Shown one piece after another: positions 11,901 to 19,091 of a stretch of DNA of 64,000 nt. How positions within the stretch are numbered: position 1 is the stretch's first letter; the number at the start of each line of letters is the position of its first letter. The position numbers and the translations under genes were made by a program. Source of the stretch: Leptidea sinapis (lineage: Eukaryota; Arthropoda; Insecta; Lepidoptera; Pieridae); assembly GCF_905404315.1 (NCBI RefSeq), contig NC_066297.1:4712001-4776000 (forward strand). The letters are read 5' to 3'. The notes under the pieces were generated by a model. It searched no databases, was not told the origin of the DNA, and worked only from the letters and a program-made list of their open reading frames with translations.

Positions 11901-14900
11901 GTCTCCATTCTCCACGAATTTGGCACTAAGCAACGCCTTTCGGTGTTAGTACAGAGTCGCATTCTTAAGTTCTTCGGATACGCCCCCGGCGCGAAGGCGA
12001 GTGAATCCATCGAGCGCTTTGTCGTGCAGGGCAAAATGGAGGGCACCACAGGGCGAGGAAGGTGCACCCATGCGATGCACCTACCAAATTAAGTCTTCTG
12101 TAGGTGGTACACTCGTCCAATACGAGTGTATCAGACTGTCGACCAGCATGGCAAAGTGGCGAATACTCGTACATACATCTACCCCAAAAGATGTCATTTG
12201 GTGATGACCACAACCTCTCTACCAAGAGTGTCACGTAGAAGAAGTAGAAAATGGGCATACACTCCATGACCAAGTCGTGAATGCAGTGAAAATAGGACAG
12301 GTACTAAGAACTTAGCACTAAGGACGTAAGAAAATTTATGGACCATTTAGTATTCGAACCAACCTTCCCAATGACGTATCATCCATAAATATTGGTATAT
12401 TTATCCAACTCTCCAGTTGGACAAAAAAAGCCTTGATGCTAGTAAAGTGAACTCAGTCTAATAAATCAGAAACCAGTGGCAAATCGAAGATATTATCAGC
12501 ATAGCTAGTAAGATCACTGCCTTCATCCAACCTAGTCAGGCGATCTTGACCAGATCATCGGTCCATATTTTTTTTATGGATTATTTTCTTGTGGGGGGCC
12601 TACCAACATTACGTCTTGCAGTACTTGATCACCATTCGAGGACTTTATTTATTGCCCCGGCTATCTGTACGGTCGAGCTACCCACTGCCGCTTCAGTTTT
12701 GCAATAATTTGTCGGTGACTTTGGTTCTCCTACGGATCTCCTCATTTCTGATTCGATCTCGCGGGCAAACTCTGAACATAGGCCTCTCCATTGCCCTCTG
12801 AGCGACCAAAGGCTTTTTAATTATTATTACAAAATATTATATTATTGTTTGTTTAGATGCAAGCACTACAGAAAATCTCATAGTTATCGGTGTATGCGGT
12901 CCCGGGTGATGAGATCGGCTGGACCAACACGAAGCGAGTAAGTTAAGAGTAACATGAATGTTGGAACCAACGTACTGAAGCCACATAAGTTACTTAACTA
13001 TTGTAGTCCTTGGTATGCTTACAATATGATACATTTTTATTTTTTCTCATATTATTCATGCATACAGTACAGTAAACAACCATATTAATAATATAATATC
13101 ACTTTTATGGTAAAATATTCAAGCTTGCAATTAATAACGCGTGACGCGCTAACCCTGAGATTGTCAACTGGCTGTGCGATCGTCAACCGGTTATTTCCAG
13201 TTGCCTCTGTGTCAGTGCATCTCGCCGCGTACGCAATAAGCGGTCAGTGGACACTCACACATGACCTTAATCATTGTAGTCGTGCAACCATTTCGCGTGG
13301 TTGTATGAAGCTTGTGTTTCTGTACCGTTTAATTTATTCATATGCTGCCGGCTTCATTGCCGGTATCACTTGACATTAACTTACAGATACACCCATTGTG
13401 CTCTGTGGATAATTTGTGACAATGACCACCGTGACAATGCTTGCGTCGCAGACCAACAATTATATGGTATATAGTAAAGGCACAGTAGACATAATATGTA
13501 ACAGGATGGAAACTAAGACTTGTTGATTGTGCCTACACTCCATTGAAGGGTCTCAATTCGACTGTATTTTTGAAACAAACTTCCTTATGAGGCCGGGTCA
13601 AACGATAGCTCCGGTTTTAATGGAGCCGAGTTCAAACAGCCGTATACCACTCAATATGCTGGCATTTTTAAATTGATCCCGGAAACAAAAAACAACGTGA
13701 CACTCGTCTTGACGCGGCACTCGCTACTGCAACACCGCGAAAACCGCTTAGGGTACTTGTCGATGCACATGTTTATGTGAGTGTGTCATTTCGAACGTTT
13801 GTGGGTAGTATCTATACTGTTACATAATATATCTGTAATCTGTAACTGTATCTATAACCGCGACTTAACGACGAGTGGGAAAAGTGCTTTTCTCAGCGGT
13901 TCCATCGGATTCAGCGATACAGTATAGATGTTAATGTGATAGTATTTTGAAAAGATATAATAACACTGGTATTTTTCTAGTTTAATCAGATTTTGATTTT
14001 CTAAGAACCGTATACCACCCAGTCACCGCTATAAATTAGAAAATTATTTATAATAAATATTATTGTCTTACACAAATAAAATTTGAAAACAAAATTTTAT
14101 GAATGATGCGGTACTCGAACCCACGACCTCTCGCGTTCCGTACGAGTGCTCTTCCAATTGAGCTAACCGTTCGAGTCCGTGTCGTCATAAAATCTTGTAT
14201 GCTTTGTTCAACTCTCAGGTTGTGGCTTCATCTACAGGATCTACTTTACAGTTGATAACCTGCTCAACCCTAATATTTGCATATTAGGAAATTGCCTTGA
14301 AATGTCGGTCTTGCAAATCTAAACAATTTGTAATGCTTTCATGAAATTTTGTTTTCAAATTTTTATTGTATACTTGTTGACCCGACAGACGTTTTTCTGT
14401 ATATATTAAATAAAATAATGTTTTTTATTAATTTGTCAATAATATATCATAACATCAAGAATTATTTCGTAAAATATGCTCACTGTTGTTGTAATGAAAT
14501 TGTTTCACAGTAGAACTGTCAAACCGTGCGTCAAGAAATTCTCTCATAGAAAATATGTCCATACAAAACAAATATCTGACGACGGGGGACGCATCAAAGG
14601 AAAAACAAAATTGTTGTTTTTATTTCGTTCCGAACACTTTCATATTTATTCATTCCTTTTAAACCTTCCCTGGACTTCCACAAATAATTCAAGACCAAAA
14701 TTAGCCAAATCGGTCCAGCCGTTCTTGAGTTTTGTCCTAAAAGTGAAGGTTATCACTTTAAAAACATAACAAATTGTATTATTGTCTTATTCACAATTGT
14801 TACAGCAAGGATAAATTAATTCCAGGCTAGCTGTCTATAGAAGGAAATTAAAGAAGTTTTTCGCTGTGAACATAATACTGAAGCGGATTATTAGCCTCAG

Positions 14901-16127
14901 TAAGTATAATAATTATAGTATTGAAACATTAACGAACAATAAACAGCTAGTCTCCAAATCGTCTATTAAAAGGTCGTCAAAAAATATCCGAGCGGCCTTG
15001 TTGTTACTATTAATAATAATATAGCGTTCATTCAGTTCTTAACTAACATAGATAACTAACAATACTCTAAAACAAACATAAAACATTAAAAACAAAATAA
15101 CTTATTCTAGTATTTGTATTTATTTTTTATTTTTTGTGGATCTGTTTGCCAATCGGCAAAGGCCTCCTCCAACCGTTTAACCGTTTTCATTCGTTTTTTT
15201 CTTAAGTCACTCTGTTCCACGTTACTCCTGTCACTTCACTTCACTTTTCTGGGGTCTCCCTCTTTTCCTTTTCTTTGTAGGTAAGTTCATTAACTTATAC
15301 AGATAATGTTATCACATTAAAACATTTATTCAAATTATTACCTTATTTTGTGGCAGTAATGTTCAAAATCTGTTGTATACGCTCATTACACGCTGTGACG
15401 CGAACAAAAGGCAAGGATATTTTGTTTGAGCAATTTAATATTTAGCTAAATGATTAAAAACGTCAAGCTAGTTACAAAATCACATTTTATTAAATGAAAA
15501 TATGTGTGCGCGGAAAATTTCAATTAAAACCCATTTGTTGCGAGTCCTTCAATTGTTTTTTATGTACATATTGAATATATCGCCACTTTTTCTTATATGA
15601 ATAAAAAACAAACAATATGTTTTAAAAAAAAGTTGGCTAAAAGTACAGCTCGTACATGTAATATAAACCTGTGAGGCAAAATGTGATCCCCCACCGTGAC
15701 TGTGTTGAGGCCTTCAACTTCGCCTCGTTCGAACAAAGTACACCCTCGTAGGTATCGCTAACTTTCTCGTCTAACGGCCGTTTTCAATAACGTATCTCTA
15801 GTTGCGGATATATGCTATCACCGTTCAATGACAAGATCATATCTATCCATAGTTGTCATATTATAATAGTTATGCGATAGGTTATTGCAATGTATGTAAG
15901 CGCAATAGGATAGATTTGTTTACCTCTAGTAAGTTAAACTAAGGATAGATAGGTTATTGAAAACGGCCGTTAGTATATGTCTATGTGTTCTTCTAGATCA
16001 TCAATACGAGACCATGCTCAGAGCGCAGACACGACACGAAATGCCAAGATTAAAACCAGTTATTATAGCATCGGAGCAGAATAGTGTTCAGCAGATACAG
16101 AAGACGCCAAAGAAAAATGCTGTGTAG
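2840..16127 (+). CDS. Multi-exon gene of unknown function, 11 exons (3' portion)
   Basis: Exons: 2840-2910, 3243-3318, 4546-4592, 5919-5982, 8350-8416, 10660-10711, 10774-10837, 11789-11824, 12857-12937, 14826-14899 and 15997-16127. Each has an AG acceptor after a T-rich run and a GT donor (mostly gtaag), and every exon-exon phase agrees (2,1,2,1,2,0,1,2,2,2,1). The total is 763 nt, giving 253 residues plus TAG. The first exon starts in phase 2, so the true start lies upstream, probably beyond the LINE at 1-2000. The protein is hydrophilic and basic, with a Ser-rich stretch (LKRSSLRNDSGLSGD, then SDEGYSSQDTYRR), a basic helix-prone segment (YRRKLKKFF) and a tail ending in KTPKKNAV. I see no membrane segment and recognise no family. 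Introns are loaded with SINEs, Helitrons and LINE fragments. Chance agreement of ten junctions in phase is very unlikely. Confidence 0.8.
3010..3115 (-). repeat. LINE 3'-end fragment (family also at 51.9 and 57.1 kb)
   Basis: It shares the segment tggtgttaagtgatcaccgc and the following cttgcaacaccagaggaatc with 57.1 kb (same orientation) and 51.9 kb (inverted). In the 51.9 kb copy this sequence follows the C-terminal codons of a LINE reverse transcriptase, which sets the strand. Confidence 0.6.
3243..3318 (+). CDS. Unknown gene, exon 2
   Basis: Acceptor taattttcag and donor gtaagt. It encodes LGKSTEIAHMTLRRRSEALL followed by VIKS. The entry phase fits exon 1 (A+AG = Lys) and the exit phase fits exon 3 (GA+T = Asp). 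Confidence 0.75.
3370..3700 (+). repeat. SINE-like repeat family C, rearranged copy
   Basis: The left half (3370-3480) carries the family signature ggctcctttgcacaggatgc with ttatgggtaccacaacggcg. The right half holds pieces of the same family in both orientations (ctgagcggcac, tgatacgccctgcccat). At least eight other copies lie in the window (9.4, 9.6, 16.2, 19.2, 23.7, 32.9, 54.0 and 56.3 kb). Confidence 0.65.
4265..4365 (+). repeat. LINE 3' tail
   Basis: The segment ends in the short tandem tttgaatttgaat that also terminates the LINE 3' ends near 32.85 kb and 37.87 kb (minus strand). Here it lacks the coding part. Confidence 0.45.
4546..4592 (+). CDS. Unknown gene, exon 3
   Basis: Acceptor ttattattttcag and donor gtatgc. 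It encodes SHIRALKRSSLRNDS and exits in phase 1, forming Gly with the next exon. The SxRALKRSSLR run is a plausible basophilic-kinase substrate, which is inference. Confidence 0.75.
5029..5401 (-). mobile_element. Helitron-like non-autonomous element, copy 1
   Basis: On the minus strand it begins A|TCTTATATCTTTAAACG, has an (AT)n tract, and ends with the hairpin CCGAGC-acg-GCTCGG 12 nt before GGATAT|T. That layout (5' TC, GC hairpin shortly before the 3' end, A/T insertion point) is Helitron-like, although the 3' CTRR is missing. Inside, around 5085-5170, is a tRNA-like module with A box (AGCTCAGATGGGACATTG) and B box (GGTTCGAATCC). A near-identical copy in the other orientation lies at 55500-55876. 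Confidence 0.6.
5410..5665 (+). repeat. tRNA-derived SINE family B, copy 1
   Basis: It has a tRNA-like head (ccagtggctagtaaccctgc, gaggtccctggtatcc) and a body with the marks ttccgagtcatagatgttta and ggggcaagataattt. The same body appears at 54.33-54.55 kb, and a truncated copy on the other strand lies at 38.5 kb. Confidence 0.65.
5919..5982 (+). CDS. Unknown gene, exon 4
   Basis: Acceptor ccttatcacag and donor gtaagaa. It encodes LSGDTEKWSDEGYSSQDTYR and exits in phase 2, forming Arg with exon 5. Confidence 0.75.
6105..6330 (+). repeat. tRNA-derived SINE family A, internally deleted copy
   Basis: It keeps the B-box half of the tRNA-like part (gaggtcgcgggttcgagtcc) and the 3' flank ending cccagaagtgagggctatca. 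The A-box half is deleted. Other copies are at 14.1, 16.6 and 18.4-18.85 kb. Confidence 0.6.
6331..7270. other. Intronic stretch without clear gene
   Basis: The segment around 6840-6990 resembles, on the minus strand, the LINE 3' UTR seen at 48.2 and 61.3 kb, but it is worn. The rest shows no exon with matching phase and no repeat I can place. Confidence 0.35.
7270..7650 (+). pseudogene. RTE-type LINE reverse transcriptase fragment
   Basis: Two overlapping frames give EQAGFLRGKHTREQL-like and then VVLCFIDYSKAFDCVKWDKL followed by LIGLIQNLYVENR. FIDYSKAFD is RT motif A, with the first catalytic Asp. The segment matches the RTE/BovB style of domain, in which a K-L-W motif follows block A. A frame change lies near 7350 and the fragment stops before the YADD motif, so it is dead. 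Confidence 0.7.
8052..8160 (+). repeat. LINE 3' UTR fragment
   Basis: It shares gtttcttgcgcccgttcttc and ctcaggtctgag with the minus-strand LINE tail at 37.87-38.06 kb. Confidence 0.45.
8350..8416 (+). CDS. Unknown gene, exon 5
   Basis: Acceptor ttattttcag and donor gtaaga. It encodes QGEYSRTELHDKCDVNKQGS followed by KE, and exits in phase 0. If the donor is not used the frame stays open for 35 more codons to TAA at 8522-8524 (see findings). Confidence 0.72.
8547..8893 (+). mobile_element. Non-autonomous Helitron
   Basis: The 3' end is aacaacgtctgtcgggtcag followed by CTAG|T, the canonical Helitron terminus. The 5' end is placed at A|TC (8547), with moderate certainty. It shares its last 200 bp with the copies at 62889-63264 and 14378-14745. 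It sits in the intron after exon 5 of the unknown gene. Confidence 0.65.
8950..9325 (+). mobile_element. Possible solo LTR with TATA box and poly(A) signal
   Basis: A TATATAA box at about 9034-9040 is followed about 30 bp later by ggcagttctagttc, a possible initiator. Then come a GAA-rich purine run (9091-9165) and AATAAA near 9258. That order (promoter, R region, poly(A) signal, no ORF) is LTR-like. I could not fix TG...CA ends or a target duplication, so boundaries are approximate. The alternative is a cryptic host promoter inside the intron. Confidence 0.35.
9398..9830 (-). repeat. SINE-like family C, two copies in tandem
   Basis: A partial copy (about 9405-9545) and a fuller copy (about 9555-9830) follow each other in the same orientation, each with gatacgccctgcccatta-type and attgcgctcgtcacc blocks. 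Confidence 0.65.
9836..9891. repeat. Perfect 24-bp inverted repeat, 8-nt loop
   Basis: Arms 9836-9859 and 9868-9891 are perfectly complementary; the loop is cataaaaa. The arms are AT-rich (AGTAAAAAATATCTAAGAAAG at the 5' side). It abuts the end of the SINE copy at 9830. It may be a foldback created at insertion or a tiny MITE. Confidence 0.85.
9892..10659 (+). other. Intronic stretch without assigned repeats
   Basis: No repeat or additional in-phase exon was found. An exon-like segment at 10045-10100 has splice signals but the wrong phase (see rejected). Confidence 0.4.
10660..10711 (+). CDS. Unknown gene, exon 6
   Basis: Acceptor tttacttcag and donor gtgaac. It encodes FDFESINYTLAGNPSPF and runs from phase 0 to phase 1. 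A 62-nt intron, very short for this gene, separates it from exon 7. Confidence 0.7.
10774..10837 (+). CDS. Unknown gene, exon 7
   Basis: Acceptor catttatacag and donor gtaagc. It encodes RGVKQLYPTIKKQKTPYKLG and exits in phase 2, forming Trp with exon 8. Confidence 0.75.
11470..11700 (+). pseudogene. LINE 3' end with last ORF2 codons
   Basis: One frame reads FLDVKLWRKGVVFRKYRGRR then RPPEVTEPAPPIAAKM and a stop. A 3' UTR follows with gggccttgcagcctgaaata and a (TTA)n tail, the usual form of an insect LINE insertion. Confidence 0.55.
11789..11824 (+). CDS. Unknown gene, exon 8 (micro-exon)
   Basis: Acceptor tttactttcag and donor gtaagc. Its 36 nt encode LHLVDRMSKDL. The phases match both neighbours. 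Confidence 0.7.
11860..12260 (+). pseudogene. LINE ORF2 C-terminal fragment (family of 52.3 kb)
   Basis: Frames read RILKFFGYAPGAKASESIER, FVVQGKMEGTTGRGR and similar pieces. These match the C-terminal zone read at 52300-52554 (DDGNLERLIVVGKIDGKRPR). Stops and frame changes show it is decayed. Confidence 0.6.
12530..12835 (-). repeat. LINE 3'-region fragment (family also at 22.6 kb)
   Basis: It aligns by eye with 22620-22910: gggggcctac, cttcagttttgcaat, ggtgactttggttctc and atttctgattcgatct occur in the same order in both. Confidence 0.6.
12857..12937 (+). CDS. Unknown gene, exon 9
   Basis: Acceptor ttgtttgtttag and donor gtaagt. It encodes CKHYRKSHSYRCMRSRVMRS followed by AGPTRS. It is strongly basic and contains two Cys. 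Confidence 0.72.
12938..14084 (+). other. Intron 9 of the unknown gene, mostly unassigned
   Basis: It contains an open 88-codon frame at 13107-13373 without recognisable homology or splice-phase support, and a CG-richer patch around 13130-13400. No repeat was recognised. Confidence 0.35.
14085..14375 (-). repeat. tRNA-derived SINE family A
   Basis: On the minus strand it contains the B box inside ggttcgagtacc-like sequence and an A-box half gctcaattggaagagc. The ends carry the inverted pair tttgaaaacaaaatttta and aaattttgttttcaaa, so the copy folds back on itself. Confidence 0.65.
14378..14745 (-). mobile_element. Helitron remnant
   Basis: Its body matches 62889-63264 on the opposite strand (ttctctcatagaaaatatgt, ccttccctggacttccacaa). 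The terminal CTAG has decayed. Confidence 0.6.
14826..14899 (+). CDS. Unknown gene, exon 10
   Basis: Acceptor taattccag and donor gtaagt. It encodes LAVYRRKLKKFFAVNIILKR followed by IISL. The segment could form an amphipathic basic helix. Confidence 0.72.
15774..15970. mobile_element. MITE with perfect terminal inverted repeats, TA target site
   Basis: The left end is ACGGCCGTTTTCAATAAC and the right end is its exact reverse complement, with TA on both sides (15772-15773 and 15971-15972). It is 197 bp long with no ORF. A TA duplication suggests a Tc1/mariner-type source. It sits in the last intron of the unknown gene, 26 bp before the final exon. Confidence 0.8.
15997..16127 (+). CDS. Unknown gene, last exon with stop
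   Basis: Acceptor gtgttcttctag. It encodes HQYETMLRAQTRHEMPRLKP, a middle stretch rich in Gln, and the end KTPKKNAV before TAG. It lies 26 bp downstream of the MITE at 15774-15970. Confidence 0.75.
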
Positions 16128-16136
16128 TATCATTTA

Positions 16137-16142
16137 AATAAA
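16137..16142 (+). terminator. Polyadenylation signal AATAAA of the unknown gene
   Basis: AATAAA starts ten bases after the TAG of the last exon, implying a very short 3' UTR. The next 20-25 bases are A/T-rich with no other signal nearby. Confidence 0.6.
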
Positions 16143-16164
16143 GAAGAAATATAAGCAATATCAA

Positions 16165-16430
16165 GAAGTATTACTTTTTTTTATGGCAATAAGTAATTGA
16201 TACGCCCTGCACATTACTTGAACAGCGCCTAAAATTCTGAGCGGCACTACAATTGCGCTATTTATTGATATAAGATGTTAAGTCTCATTTGCCCAGTAAT
16301 TTCACTAGCTAGGGCGCCCTTCTAAACGGAACACAATAATGCTTACACATTACTGCTTCACGGCAGAAATAAGCCATAATCTAGTCGGCATCCGGTGCAA
16401 AGGAGCCTCCCTCTGGTAAAAACTGTCTTT
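16165..16430 (-). repeat. SINE-like family C
   Basis: It is a nearly full copy: tgatacgccctgcacatta, ctgagcggcactacaattgc, ttgcccagtaatttcactag, cttcacggcagaaata, and ggtgcaaaggagcctccc at the end. It lies just downstream of the poly(A) site of the unknown gene. Confidence 0.7.
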
Positions 16431-16574
16431 TTATTGCCATCACCAAACACTATTCGGGTCGAAGAGTGTATTGATATTCTCACTAAAGGCGAACAGGCCT
16501 TTACATCAATGATATAACATTTAAAACCGGTATGTGTGAGTCGGAATCGCAACAGAAGGGTTTAGTGCAATCGA

Positions 16575-16800
16575 ATAAATTACACAAATTAAATTTGAAA
16601 ACAAAATTTATGAACGATGCGGGAGCAGAATCCGCGACCTCTCGCGTTCCGTGCGAGCGCTCTTCCATCTGAGCCAATCGAGTGACGTAAAGGTCATAAA
16701 TCTTGATATGTCTTATTCAACTCTCAAGTTGTGGCTTTATCTACAGTTGCATATTAGGAAATTGACTTGAGATGTCGCTCTTTCTTTTGATTAATCTATG
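16575..16800 (-). repeat. tRNA-derived SINE family A
   Basis: It has the tRNA-like segment with gcgacctctcgcgttccgtg and tcttccatctgagccaatcg, preceded by tttgaaaacaaaatttatga. Confidence 0.65.
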
Positions 16801-16849
16801 CACATTTTATTGACACAAAAAAAGGAAAAATAGGATTTGTAAATAAATA

Positions 16850-18240
16850 CAATAGAGGATCTCTGATTTATTTTATTAAAATAATCTTAAAATATAAAAA
16901 CCATACAAAGAAATCGTACCATTCTTATCTCTTATTTATCTAAATAAAATTCCTGTTATACAGCGTGAATCTACGATGCGATATTAAATGAACGCACGGA
17001 TATAGCTACTTCACAGTAATAAAAAAAAATATAATTTAATTAAATAGAAAAAAAAACATAATATAATTTCGGAACAACCTTTAACTAATCTAATAGCCGT
17101 TATCTAGCCACAATACAGTAATAGAACACTCCTTTAACTTGATACTAGAGCACCCGAATGGACGCACTCACACATACACACGATTTATACTGCCGCTAAG
17201 CAATCTTGGGACAAAACTATTGAATGCATCGCCGCCCATTGCCGAGTTAAATTAGCTGCGACACGCTGTCCGCGTCGTCAATCTTTCTGTATGTACCAAC
17301 CCTAGCGCTCCGCCCACACGTAGGTATAGATTTCAAGGAGACCGCTGAGCTACTGTACTCTATCGTAGGCACTCACACAGTACTTCTCCCACGCTACATC
17401 GTAGCCATTCCAAAGTAAGTAGTAGTACTTCGTAGATGCGTAGCGCCCACGTTAAGAGTGAATAAAATTTTGATTTGTAAATATATTATAATTTATTTAA
17501 GAAAATATTCAAAATATTTTACTTTGATTTGTAGATTTATTTTATGCCATTGTTGCGTCACGCTGTATACACGTTATATAATTAATTCGGTTTGGAATAA
17601 CTAACAATAATTATCTAGAAAAAATATATATTGCAGCTATTTAATAGTTCCAAATAATATAAATTAAATAAGATAATATTTAAAAGAATTATGACATGTG
17701 TAAATACTATATTGAAAATATAGATTAACAATTATTTTAATCTCCATGTTTCACGTGCCTGCGTTTAAAGCCTTTTAATAATTATATTAATTGAAAATGT
17801 TAATTAAATACTATGCTTATATTTATCTTATATACATATACGGCTTACCATATTTTGAATTAAAAAAGTTATCTTTAAAGACTTTTTATTATTTAAAATT
17901 TTTAAGCTTTCATATTCTTAATTAACATGATGATAAGTGTCCTTAGGTCGGTCGCTCACGAGACATCGCACGACACGATTCGGCGATTTACAACACACGA
18001 CACGACTTACAACACACGGTCACGATTTTTACACGACATACTGCAGACGATCTTTCGTCACTGAAGTCGCGGTCTCTATTTGCGAGTGACGAACGAAAGT
18101 CAACAAGTTCATATCTGTTGTTTCATTCAGCTACGAAATCGTCACTGCTAAAAAGTCGCTACGACATAGCTGTAAAACCGTTCGTAAGTCGCGTCGCGTG
18201 TAGTGAGGTATTTAAATCTCTCACAAAACAAAAGCAATTT
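16850..18240. other. Intergenic region between the two convergent genes
   Basis: It is mostly AT-rich. Two CG-richer patches stand out. One at about 17150-17460 has no repeat I recognise. The other, at about 17940-18200, has repeated acacgac/cacgac words and could be an old DNA-transposon relic. No gene was found. Confidence 0.4.
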
Positions 18241-18397
18241 TAAACTGAAACAATAAACGGATTTTGTAACTTATAAACAAACACACACTCATTATAAAAA
18301 ACTTTTAACGATTTCAATGTTATATTTTTTAAGAATAGCTCACGTTATTAGTATGTCAATAAGATCTGAGTCTTAACGCAACAAGTACCTACAAAAA

Positions 18398-18850
18398 TAA
18401 AATTTGAAAACAACGTTTTATGAACGATGCGGGTCTCGAACCCGCGACCTCTCGCGTTCCGCGCGAGCGCTCTTTCCAACTGAGCCAACCTTTCGAGTGA
18501 CGCATCGTTGGTAAAATCTTGTGTGCTTTGTTCAACTCGCAGGTCAAATCATACCAAATTGTTTAGATTTGCAAGAGCGTCATCTCAAGTCTAGTTCCTA
18601 ATATGCAAATATTGGGGTAGGTATCAACTGTAAATTAGATCCTGTAGGTGAAACCACAACCTGAGAGTTGAATAAAGCATACAAGATTTAATCAACGAAC
18701 GTCACTCGAACGGTTGGCTCAGTTGGAAAAGGCGCTCGCACAGAATGCGAGAGGTCGCGGGTTCGAGTCCCGTATCGCTCATAAAATTTTGTTTTCAAAT
18801 TTATTTGTGTATTAATCCCAGAAGTGAGGGTTATCACTTTAAATCATAAC
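18398..18850. repeat. Inverted pair of tRNA-SINE family A copies (palindrome)
   Basis: A minus-strand copy (18398-18610) is followed by a plus-strand copy (about 18600-18850), both with complete A-box and B-box halves (ggttggctcagttgg; gaggtcgcgggttcgagtcc). The unit could fold into a long hairpin. The anticodon-stem position reads CTCGCACGGAACGCGAG, with C at position 33, so neither half is a normal tRNA gene. The plus copy lies within 150 bp of the LRR-gene stop codon and supplies an AATAAA on the minus strand. Confidence 0.75.
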
Positions 18851-18948
18851 AAATATAACCTAAAGCCTAGCCCACCATATTAAAATTCCAATCATATCGT
18901 ACGGCGAATAGACGTACAGATGGTACGTCGCACTGTAATACAATAAGC

Positions 18949-19091
18949 TTATATAAAGCCATCGTCAGCCGGAGCGCGTTTGTAGAACGCTCTCGAAACG
19001 TCAACAGGTCCACGGAGGCCACAGCGTGCGAAGTATCCGTGTCTCCAGAGAAGCATTAGGCAAAATACTATTGGCACGGCTAACAGGACAC
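18949..19091 (-). CDS. LRR gene, last exon (membrane helix and tail)
   Basis: Acceptor catttttccag. It completes the helix (VLLAVPIVFCLMLLW) and encodes a basic tail RHGYFARCGLRG..., ending in a TAA at 18949-18951. A tail this short carries no TIR or kinase domain, so it is not a Toll receptor. Confidence 0.88.

Noticed and set aside
13107..13373. 88-codon ORF as a gene
   Set aside because: No homology, no promoter or splice support, and it lies inside intron 9 of the unknown gene.
14100..14175. tRNA gene on the minus strand
   Set aside because: The cloverleaf is imperfect and the sequence repeats at 16.6 and 18.4-18.8 kb with the same flanks; it is the head of a SINE.
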